Counted from the stretch's first letter, positions 1 through 6,016 are shown. The stretch is 6,547 nucleotides of DNA from an uncultured Verrucomicrobiota bacterium (GCA_947305585.1 CAMZDY010000058.1:1-6547), one strand, 5' to 3'. Notes: generated by a model not told the origin, from the letters alone. Translations and numbers: made by a program.

Positions 1-148
1 GGCTCGACATGCCCCGGCCCATGATCGCGTCCAGCACGGTGAGGGCATACCGGCGCGGGTCCTCCACCCCGAACGTCCTAAAGCCGAGCGCCAATTGCGC
101 CTGTTGCACGTCTTTCGCGACCACGATCTCCGGAATCGGTTTTTTCAT
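1..148 (-). CDS. M16 peptidase second-half ORF, start of C-terminal domain (partial at window edge)
   Basis: This reading frame starts at an ATG that overlaps the stop of the HxxEH-bearing ORF in an ATGA arrangement and runs off the left edge. The 49 visible residues begin MKKPIPEIVVAKDVQQAQLA and match the point where the second domain of an M16B peptidase normally begins. The visible marks are a QQAQLALGF strand, a DPRRYALTVLDAIMG helix and GMSS, which corresponds to the G-x-MSSRLF motif of the family. In ordinary M16B proteins this segment continues the same polypeptide. Here it lies in the -1 frame relative to the first half. A weak purine-rich stretch (GGCGGA) ends 6 bases before the ATG and could help reinitiation. 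It is either a separately translated C-terminal subunit or the downstream piece of a frameshifted gene. The domain assignment is firm; whether it is a working separate gene is open. Confidence 0.7.
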   Translation of the reverse strand, partial: MKKPIPEIVVAKDVQQAQLALGFRTFGVEDPRRYALTVLDAIMGRGMSS

Positions 149-759
149 AGTCTGTCCGCCATTCCCAGCGCTTTTGCCGCGTCGAACCGTCCGGCCACCG
201 CCAACACGGAATTACGCGGCGTGTAGTGTTTTTCGATCCACCGGCGCAGATCCTCCGGCGTCATGGGCACGAGACTCGTCCCGCTCCCCGCAACCGGCCG
301 CCCCAGCGGATGCCCCGGGAAAAGGCACGCCTGCAGATTCTCCATCGCCACCGAATCCGGCTCGTCGGCGTACATCTTGATCTCCTCCAGGATGACCGCC
401 TTCTCCTTGTCGAATTCCCTGCGGTCCAGCTTGGCGTTCCGGAACATGTCGATGAGGATATCCATCGCCTCCGCGAGGTATTCGTCCGGCACGTGCGCGA
501 AGAAGCAGGTGGTCTCTTCGCTCGTGTAGGCGTTGAACATCCCGCCGCGACCTTCGATCGCCCGGGTGATGTCCAGCGCGCTGCGCTTCTCCGTGCCCTT
601 GAAGAGCATATGCTCGATGAAATGGGAGATCCCCGCCGTGGCCTTGCTTTCGTTGCGCGATCCCGACCGCACGAACAGCCCCACCGCCACGCTTTCGGCT
701 TCGCACGGCACCAAGACCACCTTGAGCCCGCTCTTCAACGTCTCACAGCGCGGCGACAT
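145..759 (-). CDS. M16 family zinc metallopeptidase, N-terminal catalytic half (204 aa, ends early)
   Basis: This is a zinc-dependent peptidase of the M16 (pitrilysin/processing peptidase) family. The inverted zinc motif HxxEH is at residues 46-50 (HFIEH) within GISHFIEHMLFKGT, and the third ligand is expected at Glu126 in ILEEIKMYADEP, the usual 75 or so residues downstream. Other family marks are NAYTSEETTCFFA (residues 76-88), GHPLGRPVAG (149-158) and the end of the first domain at YTPRNSVLAVAG (179-190). Typical M16B proteins have about 400-430 residues in two similar domains. This ORF stops at 204, just after domain one, and the second domain resumes in the next ORF through an ATGA overlap. 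The start overlaps the end of hisA by 17 bases, with AAGGAG 4 bases before the ATG; an upstream start would run further into hisA. Alone, this half lacks the domain that closes the substrate chamber, so activity would need the second ORF. The family call is very secure. Confidence 0.9.
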   Translation of the reverse strand: MSPRCETLKSGLKVVLVPCEAESVAVGLFVRSGSRNESKATAGISHFIEHMLFKGTEKRSALDITRAIEGRGGMFNAYTSEETTCFFAHVPDEYLAEAMDILIDMFRNAKLDRREFDKEKAVILEEIKMYADEPDSVAMENLQACLFPGHPLGRPVAGSGTSLVPMTPEDLRRWIEKHYTPRNSVLAVAGRFDAAKALGMADRL

Positions 760-1468
760 TCATCTCCTTCAGCGTGGTCCGGCCGTCGTACAGCGCCTTG
801 CCGCAAATGGCGGCGCGCAAGTTCTTGCGCTCCAGCGCCTTGAGATTCTCGATGTCGTAGGGCGAAGACACCCCGCCCGACGCCGTAATGCTGCAATGGG
901 GCGCGGTGTCGCAGATGATCGCCAGCTGCGCGAGGTTGGGTCCGCCCAGCATGCCGTCGGTGGCGGTGTCGGTGTAGATGATGGTCTTGACCCCCATCTT
1001 GTCGACCGCCGCCGCCAGGTCCACCGCCCGCACCGAAGTGGTGTTCACCCAGCCGCGCGTCTGCACCATGCCGTTTCTGGCGTCGATCCCCACTGCGATC
1101 TTTTCGCCCCACAATTCCACCGCCTTCACCAGGAAGTCCGGATCGTCCAGCGCCGAAGAGCCGATGATGGCGCGCGCCGCCCCCGCCTCCAGCACGGCGT
1201 TCACGGCTTCCGGGGTGCGGAGTCCTCCGCCCACCTCCACCGGACCGCCGAAGGCTTCGATGATGGCCTTGATTTCCTCGAGGTGGCGGGGAAAGCCGTC
1301 GAACGCCCCGTCCAGATCCACCACGTGCAGTTCCCGTCCGCCCAGTTCGCGCCAGTCCCTGGCCTGCAGCGCCGGATCTTCGCTGTAGACGGTCATGTCC
1401 TCCGCCCGGCCTTGACGGAGCCGCACGCATTTGCCGTCTTTGAGGTCGATCGCCGGAAGTATTATCAT
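743..1468 (-). CDS. hisA: HisA, ProFAR (phosphoribosylformimino-5-aminoimidazole carboxamide ribotide) isomerase
   Basis: HisA catalyses the fourth step of histidine synthesis, an Amadori rearrangement that opens the aminoaldose ProFAR to the aminoketose PRFAR, which HisF/HisH then use. The 241-residue length is normal for this (beta/alpha)8 barrel. Catalytic Asp8 is visible in LPAIDLKDGKCVRL. The second catalytic Asp is at 129 in VGIDARNG, and the conserved Thr is near 166 in IYTDTATDGML. Phosphate-binding glycines are visible in VEVGGGLR (78-84) and ASGGVSS (196-202), with GSSAL and NTTSV loops between them. The paralogue HisF was considered, but the N-terminus and the TDxxxDGML segment fit HisA. 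The start overlaps the hisB stop in an ATGA arrangement and has a near-perfect Shine-Dalgarno sequence. hisF and hisH are not in the window, so the pathway must be completed elsewhere. Confidence 0.97.
   Translation of the reverse strand: MIILPAIDLKDGKCVRLRQGRAEDMTVYSEDPALQARDWRELGGRELHVVDLDGAFDGFPRHLEEIKAIIEAFGGPVEVGGGLRTPEAVNAVLEAGAARAIIGSSALDDPDFLVKAVELWGEKIAVGIDARNGMVQTRGWVNTTSVRAVDLAAAVDKMGVKTIIYTDTATDGMLGGPNLAQLAIICDTAPHCSITASGGVSSPYDIENLKALERKNLRAAICGKALYDGRTTLKEMNVAAL
764..769 (-). promoter_or_regulatory. Ribosome binding site for the M16 peptidase ORF
   Basis: AAGGAG lies 4 bases before the ATG at 759, inside the codons for Leu-Lys-Glu near the end of hisA. The spacing is short but usable. 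It supports the start at 759, which makes the peptidase overlap hisA by 17 bases and suggests translational coupling. Confidence 0.55.
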
Positions 1469-2049
1469 ATCACCCCCTTGGACGACGGCACGCCTTTCTC
1501 GGTGGGGTCGATCTTGACCGCCGCCCTCAGCGCGCGGGCGAACGACTTGAAAAACGCCTCGCAGATGTGATGCGCCTCGTCGCCGTAGATCTGCCGCAGG
1601 TGGATGTTGGCGCGCGCCTCCACGCTGACCGCCCGGAAGAATTCCTCCAGCAGCTTGACCTCGAAATCCTTGACCATCATGTGCTTAACGGGACATACCA
1701 TCACGAGGAACGGCCGTCCGCCCAGATCGAGCGAAGTTTCGCAGAGCGACTCGTCCATCGGCACCGAGGCGAAACCGTAGCGCACGAGTCCCTTCCGGTC
1801 GCCCAACGCCTCGTCGATGGCCTTGCCCAGCACCAGCCCCACGTCCTCCACCGTGTGGTGGTAGTCCACCTGGATATCGCCCTTGGCCTCCACCGTCAGA
1901 TCCACGTTGGCGTGCTTCTTGAAGAGCTCCAGCATGTGGTCGAAAAATCCGATTCCCGTATTGACCGAGCCCTCGCCCGACCCGTCCAGATTCAGACTCA
2001 GACGGATCTGCGTTTCCTTGGTGTTGCGCTCCTGCGTAGATGTTCTCAT
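1465..2049 (-). CDS. hisB: HisB, imidazoleglycerol-phosphate dehydratase (monofunctional)
   Basis: This enzyme removes water from imidazoleglycerol phosphate to give imidazoleacetol phosphate, using two manganese ions in a 24-subunit shell. The 194-residue protein is the dehydratase alone, without the N-terminal phosphatase domain of the enterobacterial fusion. Family marks in order are the R-N-T-K-E-T start, LDGSGEGSVNTGIGFFDHML (21-40, His38), DYHHTVEDVG (62-71, His64, His65, Glu68), LLEEFFRA (133-140) and GDEAHHICEAFFKSF (156-170, His160, His161, Glu164). Position 136 is Glu where some homologues carry a His metal ligand. As I recall, Glu there is common in other bacterial HisB proteins. 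The frame stays open far upstream, but that extension only shadows the transporter gene. The start at 2049 matches the family N-terminus, has AGGAGG 8 bases upstream, and overlaps the transporter stop as ATGA. Confidence 0.96.
   Translation of the reverse strand: MRTSTQERNTKETQIRLSLNLDGSGEGSVNTGIGFFDHMLELFKKHANVDLTVEAKGDIQVDYHHTVEDVGLVLGKAIDEALGDRKGLVRYGFASVPMDESLCETSLDLGGRPFLVMVCPVKHMMVKDFEVKLLEEFFRAVSVEARANIHLRQIYGDEAHHICEAFFKSFARALRAAVKIDPTEKGVPSSKGVI
1469..1479 (-). promoter_or_regulatory. Ribosome binding site of hisA, inside the end of hisB
   Basis: Read on the minus strand, AAGGGGGTGAT directly abuts the hisA ATG. It differs at one position from AAGGAGGTGAT, the full complement of the usual 16S rRNA tail. 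It lies in the codons for the last residues of HisB and fixes the hisA start at 1468. Confidence 0.7.
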
Positions 2050-3467
2050 CTTGTGGTCCTCCTGCGATAGTCCCTTACTTTGCCCAGAAATCTCGTATGC
2101 GCCAGTATCGGCGGAATGGTGGCAAGAAACGCCGCCACGTCGCTCACCGGCAGCGCCACCCAGATGGCGAACGTCTTGTCGTCCAAAAGATACGGCAACA
2201 GCCAGATGCACGGCAGCAGCACCACGCCTTGGCGCAAAGTAGACAGCAAGATCGCCGTCAGCGGTTTGCCGATCGACTGGAAATAGGTGGACGCCACCAC
2301 GTTGAGCCCGATGCACCACAGCATGCAGTTGGAGATCTGGAGGTCGTGTCCCGCGAGCCGCACCATCTCCGGATCGCTCACGAAGAGCCGCGCGAGCCAA
2401 TACGGGAACGGCGGCACCACCTGCACGATGCACGCGCCCACGCACAGCCAGGTGGTCACGAAGAAGCCCAGCTTGAACGTGCCCAGCACCCGGCGGAACT
2501 GCCGCGCCCCCCAGTTGAATCCGATGATCGGCTGGAGCCCCTGCTGGGTGCCCATGATGGGGAGTACCGTCAAGATGAGCACCGAATGGAACACCCCCAG
2601 CGACGCGAACTGCGCGGTGCACTGGTTTTCGTCGGCGATCCATTTGGAGAACGCCGTCTGCATCGAAACCGCGATCGTGGCCGACAACAGCTGCTGCAGG
2701 AAGGGTCCGAACCCGATCGCCGCGGTACGCTTCACGAACTCGCCGTAGAACCGGATGCGCTTAAGCCGCATCGGCACGGCCGTCACTCCCCGCCAGTAAT
2801 ACTGGAGCGCCCACAGGCATGAGCTGACCATCGCGATGTTCGTGGCCCAGGCGGCGCCGGCGATCCCCAGCTTGAAGCCGAAAATGAATATCGGATCGAG
2901 AATGAGATTCGTGCCGAACCCCACCACCATCGCCATCATCGACCGGTGCGCCGCCCCCTCCGCGCGCTGCAACGCCGAAAGTCCAAACGCCAGATGCGAA
3001 AAGAGATGCGAAAATAGCACGATACGCATGTAAGTCTTGGCGCTCGCAAACGCCCCGGCCGTCACTTTGCCCGCGCCGCAGAGCCCCAGCACCTCGTCGA
3101 GGAAAATGAATACCAACGGCGGAATCGTCACGAAAAACGCCAGCTTGAACGCCACCAGCTGGCCCAGGATCTTCTCGCCGGCTTCCCGGTTCCCTTCGCC
3201 CAACTTGATGGACAGCACCGACGCGTGCCCCGCCCCCACGAACACCCCGAACGCCGCGAACAGCATCATGATCGGCATCGTGAGCGTCATGCCGGCGATC
3301 GCGTCCACCCCGCAGCCCTGACCGATGTAGATCCGGTCCACCACCGAATAGAGGGCATTCAGCGTCATGGCCACCAATGCCGGCCATGAATACTTCAAAA
3401 GGAGCTTGCCGGTGTTGCCGCTTCCAAGCTCCTCCAGATTCTTCCCAGTTGAAACGCGCCGGTCCAT
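2046..3467 (-). CDS. MATE-family multidrug/toxin efflux transporter (MepA-like)
   Basis: This inner-membrane antiporter would export organic cations or other small toxic molecules using a sodium or proton gradient; the substrate cannot be read from sequence. The 473 residues have the family's usual length and a pattern of about twelve hydrophobic segments in two six-helix halves (roughly 22-225 and 245-460). Recognisable marks are LLKYSWPALVAM (22-33), ALYSVVDRIYIGQG (38-51, with Asp44), FGVFVGAGHASVLSIKLGEG (73-92), NLILDPIFIFGFKLGIAGAAWAT (start at 187), GTQQGLQPIIGFNWGA (306-321) in the second half, and TYFQSIGKP. Together these look like the MepA/DinF-type branch rather than NorM, but I hold that lightly. 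The start overlaps the lipoprotein stop by one base (TGATG) without a clear Shine-Dalgarno sequence, so translation probably depends on coupling. Its basic C-terminal tail carries the hisB ribosome binding site. Confidence 0.93.
   Translation of the reverse strand: MDRRVSTGKNLEELGSGNTGKLLLKYSWPALVAMTLNALYSVVDRIYIGQGCGVDAIAGMTLTMPIMMLFAAFGVFVGAGHASVLSIKLGEGNREAGEKILGQLVAFKLAFFVTIPPLVFIFLDEVLGLCGAGKVTAGAFASAKTYMRIVLFSHLFSHLAFGLSALQRAEGAAHRSMMAMVVGFGTNLILDPIFIFGFKLGIAGAAWATNIAMVSSCLWALQYYWRGVTAVPMRLKRIRFYGEFVKRTAAIGFGPFLQQLLSATIAVSMQTAFSKWIADENQCTAQFASLGVFHSVLILTVLPIMGTQQGLQPIIGFNWGARQFRRVLGTFKLGFFVTTWLCVGACIVQVVPPFPYWLARLFVSDPEMVRLAGHDLQISNCMLWCIGLNVVASTYFQSIGKPLTAILLSTLRQGVVLLPCIWLLPYLLDDKTFAIWVALPVSDVAAFLATIPPILAHTRFLGKVRDYRRRTTR
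2058..2063 (-). promoter_or_regulatory. Ribosome binding site of hisB, encoded by Arg-Arg codons of the transporter
   Basis: A perfect AGGAGG lies 8 bases before the hisB ATG. In the transporter frame the same bases are two consecutive AGG arginine codons in its basic tail (YRRRTTR). It decides the hisB start against the longer open frame and suggests strong initiation at hisB within the coupled operon. Confidence 0.75.
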
Positions 3468-4069
3468 CAGAATACTATCGCCACCTCCGGCAACGCTTGG
3501 CGGATCCGGGCCATTTCCTCCGCCGGAATGCGCAGGTCTCCCAGTTGCAACGACGTAAGTCCCCTCCAGCCCGAGAGGTCGTCCGGAAGCTTTTCGATGC
3601 GCGTGCGGTTCAAACTGACGTTCTTGAGGCTCTTCATCTCCGTGAGCCAGCCCGGGACTTCCGTTATCGGGTTGCCGCTAAGTTCGAGGTCGGTAAGATT
3701 ATCAAGCGCCTTGAGCGCTTCGGGCACCGCGGCGAATTTGTTGTTCTTGAGGTAGATGCGCCGCAGGTCCTTGAGCCCGCCCAGGTCCGGCAGCGACTCA
3801 AGCCGGTTGCCGTTCAGCCGGAGCCACTTGAGCTTCGTGCAGGCCAGAACTTCCTGCGGCACCTCCCGGAACTCGTTCCGGTCCAGATTCACGTACACCA
3901 CTATCGCCGGATCCAACTTTACGTCCAGCGACGAAATGCCCCGGTCCTGCAGCCGGATCTCCGCCCCTTCCGGCCGCGTTTTGTAGGCCGGTTCCGGTTC
4001 ATTGAAGCAACCGGCCAGCGCGAGCAATCCCGCGCCAGCCAGTATCGCCGTATGTCTCCGGAAAAACAT
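3467..4069 (-). CDS. Small leucine-rich-repeat lipoprotein
   Basis: The protein has 200 residues. The N-terminus is a lipoprotein signal: basic FFRRH, a hydrophobic stretch (8-18) and a lipobox LAGC ending at Cys21, the predicted lipidated residue. The next residues are Phe-Asn, so outer- or inner-membrane placement is not settled. From about residue 57 there are leucine-rich repeats with a period of 22-23 residues, starting near 57, 80, 102, 125, 148 and 171 and following LxxLxLxxNxLxxLPxxLxxLxx. Examples are LKWLRLNGNRLESLPDLGG and LTDLELSGNPITEVPGWL. The final repeat is degenerate and forms the C-terminus. The array suggests a short curved protein-binding surface facing the periplasm or cell exterior; no partner or enzymatic motif is visible. 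A longer open frame upstream only shadows tpiA. The signal peptide fixes the start at 4069, which overlaps the tpiA stop by one base (TGATG) with only a weak GGAA upstream. Confidence 0.88.
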   Translation of the reverse strand: MFFRRHTAILAGAGLLALAGCFNEPEPAYKTRPEGAEIRLQDRGISSLDVKLDPAIVVYVNLDRNEFREVPQEVLACTKLKWLRLNGNRLESLPDLGGLKDLRRIYLKNNKFAAVPEALKALDNLTDLELSGNPITEVPGWLTEMKSLKNVSLNRTRIEKLPDDLSGWRGLTSLQLGDLRIPAEEMARIRQALPEVAIVF

Positions 4070-4824
4070 CAATTTCCGGCGGCCACGATTCCGGCGAAGT
4101 CGCCGGCCTTGAGCGCCGCCCCGCCGATGAGTCCGCCATCGATGTCCGGCTTGGCCAGAAGCTCGGCCGCATTGCCCGGCTTCATCGAACCGCCGTACTG
4201 GATGCGCACCTTCTCCGCAGTTTCCGCACCCACCAACTTCGCCAGCGTGGCGCGGATGAGCGCATGCACTTCCTGCGCCTGGTCGGGGGTGGCGGTCTTG
4301 CCGGTGCCGATGGCCCACACGGGCTCGTAGGCGATCACGAGCTTGTCGCAATCCGCCGCCGTCATGTCCTTGAGCCCCACGTTCATCTGGCGCTCGATCA
4401 CTTCCTCGAGCTTGCCGGCCTCGCGCTCCTCCAGCGTCTCGCCCACGCAGACGATGGCCGTCATGCCGGCGGCGATCACCGCGCGCGCACGCTTGTTCAC
4501 CGTTTCGTCCGTCTCGCCGAAATACTGACGGCGCTCGCTGTGGCCGATGATGACGTACTTGACGCCCGCATCCACCAGCATCGGGCAGCTGATCTCGCCC
4601 GTGAACGCGCCCTTCGCCTCCCAGTGGGCGTTCTCCGCGCCGATCCCCACCTGGGTTCCGGCCGCCGCCCCGATCGCCGCCGCCACGTCGATGGCCGGCA
4701 CGCAGCAGACCACCTCCACGTTGCCGTACGCCTTGGTGGCCTCGGCCACTTCCTTCACGAGCGCAGCCGTCTCGCTCGGGAGCACGTTCATTTTCCAATT
4801 GCCAGCAATGATTTTCTTGCGCAT
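4069..4824 (-). CDS. tpiA: Triosephosphate isomerase
   Basis: TpiA interconverts dihydroxyacetone phosphate and glyceraldehyde 3-phosphate in glycolysis and gluconeogenesis, as a cytoplasmic dimer. The 251 residues match the usual length of this (beta/alpha)8 barrel. The catalytic set is complete: Asn9 and Lys11 in AGNWKMN, electrophile His95 in IIGHSERRQYFGE, and general base Glu167 in AYEPVWAIGTGKTAT, which includes flexible loop six. The phosphate-binding segments YGGSMKPGN (210-218) and GGLIGGAAL (230-238) are also present. The start lies one base after the deaminase stop. AAGGAA sits 7 bases before the ATG, inside the last deaminase codons, so the pair is probably coupled. tpiA often sits with gapA and pgk or near secG; here neither side holds another glycolytic gene. 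Nothing suggests loss of function. Confidence 0.98.
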   Translation of the reverse strand: MRKKIIAGNWKMNVLPSETAALVKEVAEATKAYGNVEVVCCVPAIDVAAAIGAAAGTQVGIGAENAHWEAKGAFTGEISCPMLVDAGVKYVIIGHSERRQYFGETDETVNKRARAVIAAGMTAIVCVGETLEEREAGKLEEVIERQMNVGLKDMTAADCDKLVIAYEPVWAIGTGKTATPDQAQEVHALIRATLAKLVGAETAEKVRIQYGGSMKPGNAAELLAKPDIDGGLIGGAALKAGDFAGIVAAGN

Positions 4825-4825
4825 C

Positions 4826-5308
4826 TTAACGTTCCTTCTTGAAATTGTATTCCCGGTATTTGACGCCGCTCATCTCGAACATCTCTTTTACCGTGTCCAG
4901 AAATTCGTACCGGCCGTCGTAAACCACCTCGCCGATTCCGGAATTGATGATCAGCTTGGCGCACGTGAGACAGGGGCTCAGCGTGACGTATATGGTCGAG
5001 CCCTGCAGGCTGGTGCCGTAAAGCGCGGCCTGGCAAATGGCGTTCTGTTCGGCGTGCACGCACAAACATTCCTCCAGATGCGAACCGCTCTTCACTTTCC
5101 CCGCGCAACGCGGACACCCGCCTGCAAAGCAGTTTTTCACTCCGTGCGGGGTACCGTTGTACCCCGTGGAGAGAATGTGATTGTCCCGCATCACGACCGC
5201 CCCCACGTGGCGGCGCGAGCAGTTGCTCCGCTTGGCCACCACCTGGGCGAGCTCCATAAAGTAGTCGTCCCAGCCGGGACGCGGGTCGATCACGGATTTT
5301 TTAGGCAT
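4826..5308 (-). CDS. Deoxycytidylate (dCMP) deaminase
   Basis: This zinc enzyme deaminates dCMP to dUMP, the substrate for thymidylate synthase, and so supplies dTTP. The 160-residue protein carries the cytidine/deoxycytidylate deaminase signature: CVHAEQNAI with zinc ligand His85 and proton-shuttling Glu87, and SPCLTCAKLI with Cys113 and Cys116. Upstream are RSNCSRRHVGAVVMRDN (28-43) and TGYNGTPHGVKNC (48-60), typical of the dCMP branch (ComEB/Dcd1) rather than tRNA adenosine or free cytidine deaminases. Additional cysteines at 30, 60, 65, 68, 81 and 83 include CFAGGCPRC, a layout I recall from yeast Dcd1, and may hold a second structural zinc. The start overlaps the last 8 bases of rplI. 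No strong Shine-Dalgarno sequence precedes it, only AAGG 12 bases away, so coupling to rplI is likely. A late-competence role (ComEB) cannot be inferred from sequence. Confidence 0.93.
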   Translation of the reverse strand: MPKKSVIDPRPGWDDYFMELAQVVAKRSNCSRRHVGAVVMRDNHILSTGYNGTPHGVKNCFAGGCPRCAGKVKSGSHLEECLCVHAEQNAICQAALYGTSLQGSTIYVTLSPCLTCAKLIINSGIGEVVYDGRYEFLDTVKEMFEMSGVKYREYNFKKER

Positions 5309-5771
5309 CCTGGGCCGTACCTTCGTCCAGAATGTTGATCTTGAACTTCACCGTCACGCCGTGGCCGAGGTCGATCACCGCCTCGTATTCGCCCACTTCG
5401 CGCAGCGAGTCCTCGATGCTGAGCTGTCCGCGCTCCACCTTGACGCCGCGATTGGCCTCGATGGCGGCCAGCAGGTCGGTCACGGAAACCGCGCCGTACA
5501 GCTTCTTGCCGTCGGTGGTGGGGGCCGAAACGGTGAGTTCCAGCTTGTCCAGCTTGCGGGCAACCTCCAGCGCCTCCTTCTTGAGTTCGGCGGCCTTGGC
5601 GGCACGCTCGGCCTCGAGCTTTTTGAGCCGGCGCTTGGCGGCTTCGGTCGCTTCCGCGGCGAGACCGCGGGGCAGAAGATAGTTGCGCGCGTAGCCGGCC
5701 GCCACCTTGACGAGCTGGCCCGACTTGCCCAACTTCTTCACGTTGTCCATGAGCATTACTTCTACTTGCAT
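5301..5771 (-). CDS. rplI: 50S ribosomal protein bL9
   Basis: bL9 binds 23S rRNA near the L1 stalk base and reaches out across the ribosome surface; it affects reading-frame maintenance. The N-terminal rRNA-binding domain is clear, with NVKKLGKSGQLVKVAAGYAR (10-29) followed by NYLLPRGLA (30-38), the family signature. A long charged Ala/Lys/Glu-rich helix follows (about 40-75), then the C-terminal domain with KKLYGAVSVTDLLAAI (89-104) and an acidic tail. The 156 residues are close to the usual 147-150, with a few extra at both ends. The start has AAGGAG 6 bases upstream, and the gene follows rpsR after 14 bases, as in the standard rpsF-ssb-rpsR-rplI block. Its stop lies inside the dCMP deaminase gene. 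Confidence 0.98.
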   Translation of the reverse strand: MQVEVMLMDNVKKLGKSGQLVKVAAGYARNYLLPRGLAAEATEAAKRRLKKLEAERAAKAAELKKEALEVARKLDKLELTVSAPTTDGKKLYGAVSVTDLLAAIEANRGVKVERGQLSIEDSLREVGEYEAVIDLGHGVTVKFKINILDEGTAQDA

Positions 5772-5777
5772 CGCCCT

Positions 5778-5783
5778 CTCCTT
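5778..5783 (-). promoter_or_regulatory. Ribosome binding site of rplI
   Basis: AAGGAG sits 6 bases before the rplI ATG, in the 14-base gap that starts at the rpsR stop. A second overlapping purine run (AAGGAAGG) begins in that stop codon. This is one of the stronger sites in the window and fits a highly expressed ribosomal protein gene. Confidence 0.7.
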
Positions 5784-5785
5784 CC

Positions 5786-6016
5786 TTAGGCCATGAGGCC
5801 CATGTTGCGGGCACGCTTCACGCCCTGGCGGATCTGACGCTGCTGCGCGGAGGTCACTCCGGTGATGCGCGCGGGCAGGATCTTGCCGTAATCCGTGATG
5901 TAGTACTTGAGCGTCTCGATGTCGTTGACGTCGATCTGGTCCTCGGGACCGAGCGGCGGACGCTTGCGCGCGGCGAATTCCTCGCCGGCGGAACTGTTCG
6001 ATTTCTTGAAAGCCAT
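5786..6016 (-). CDS. rpsR: 30S ribosomal protein bS18
   Basis: bS18 pairs with bS6 on the platform of the small subunit and binds the central domain of 16S rRNA. The 76-residue protein shows the family core: IDVNDIETLKYYITDYGKIL (28-47), then PARITGVTSAQQRQIRQGVKRARNMGLM. The YGKILPxRITG and RQIxxGVKRAR segments are diagnostic. The N-terminal tail (KKSNSSAGEEFAARKRPP) has no cysteines, so this copy is not the zinc-binding variant. AAGGAA lies 8 bases before the ATG in the 28-base gap after ssb. It is flanked by ssb and rplI in the widespread order. Overall this is an ordinary intact copy. Confidence 0.98.
   Translation of the reverse strand: MAFKKSNSSAGEEFAARKRPPLGPEDQIDVNDIETLKYYITDYGKILPARITGVTSAQQRQIRQGVKRARNMGLMA

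Noticed and set aside
139..150. Programmed -1 frameshift at the A6 run joining the two M16 ORFs
   Set aside because: In the first frame the TGA comes before the A run, and no X-XXY-YYZ heptamer lies upstream of it, so ribosomes would stop before reaching the slippery bases.
1455..1470. AT-rich GATAAT resembling a -10 promoter element at the hisA start
   Set aside because: It has no -35-like sequence at the right distance, and it overlaps the start codon region of a coupled gene, so it is probably chance.
533..1570. Long plus-strand open frame opposite the M16 peptidase and hisA
   Set aside because: It runs antisense to two well-recognised genes, is His/Arg/Pro-rich as expected for a GC-rich shadow frame, and shows no protein family pattern.
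2050..2643. Upstream extension of the hisB frame that would add about 200 residues
   Set aside because: The extension is an out-of-frame reading of the transporter gene. The HisB family N-terminus and AGGAGG fix the start at 2049.
2040..2822. Plus-strand open frame opposite the transporter gene
   Set aside because: Its low-complexity Arg/His/Gln composition and lack of any motif mark it as the antisense shadow of a hydrophobic membrane protein.
3377..4330. Plus-strand open frame opposite the lipoprotein and tpiA
   Set aside because: It is antisense to a lipoprotein with a clear signal peptide and to tpiA with a full catalytic set; no recognisable domain is present.
4070..4798. Upstream extension of the lipoprotein frame through tpiA
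   Set aside because: It is Gly/Arg-rich shadow coding of tpiA, and the lipoprotein signal sequence requires the start at 4069.
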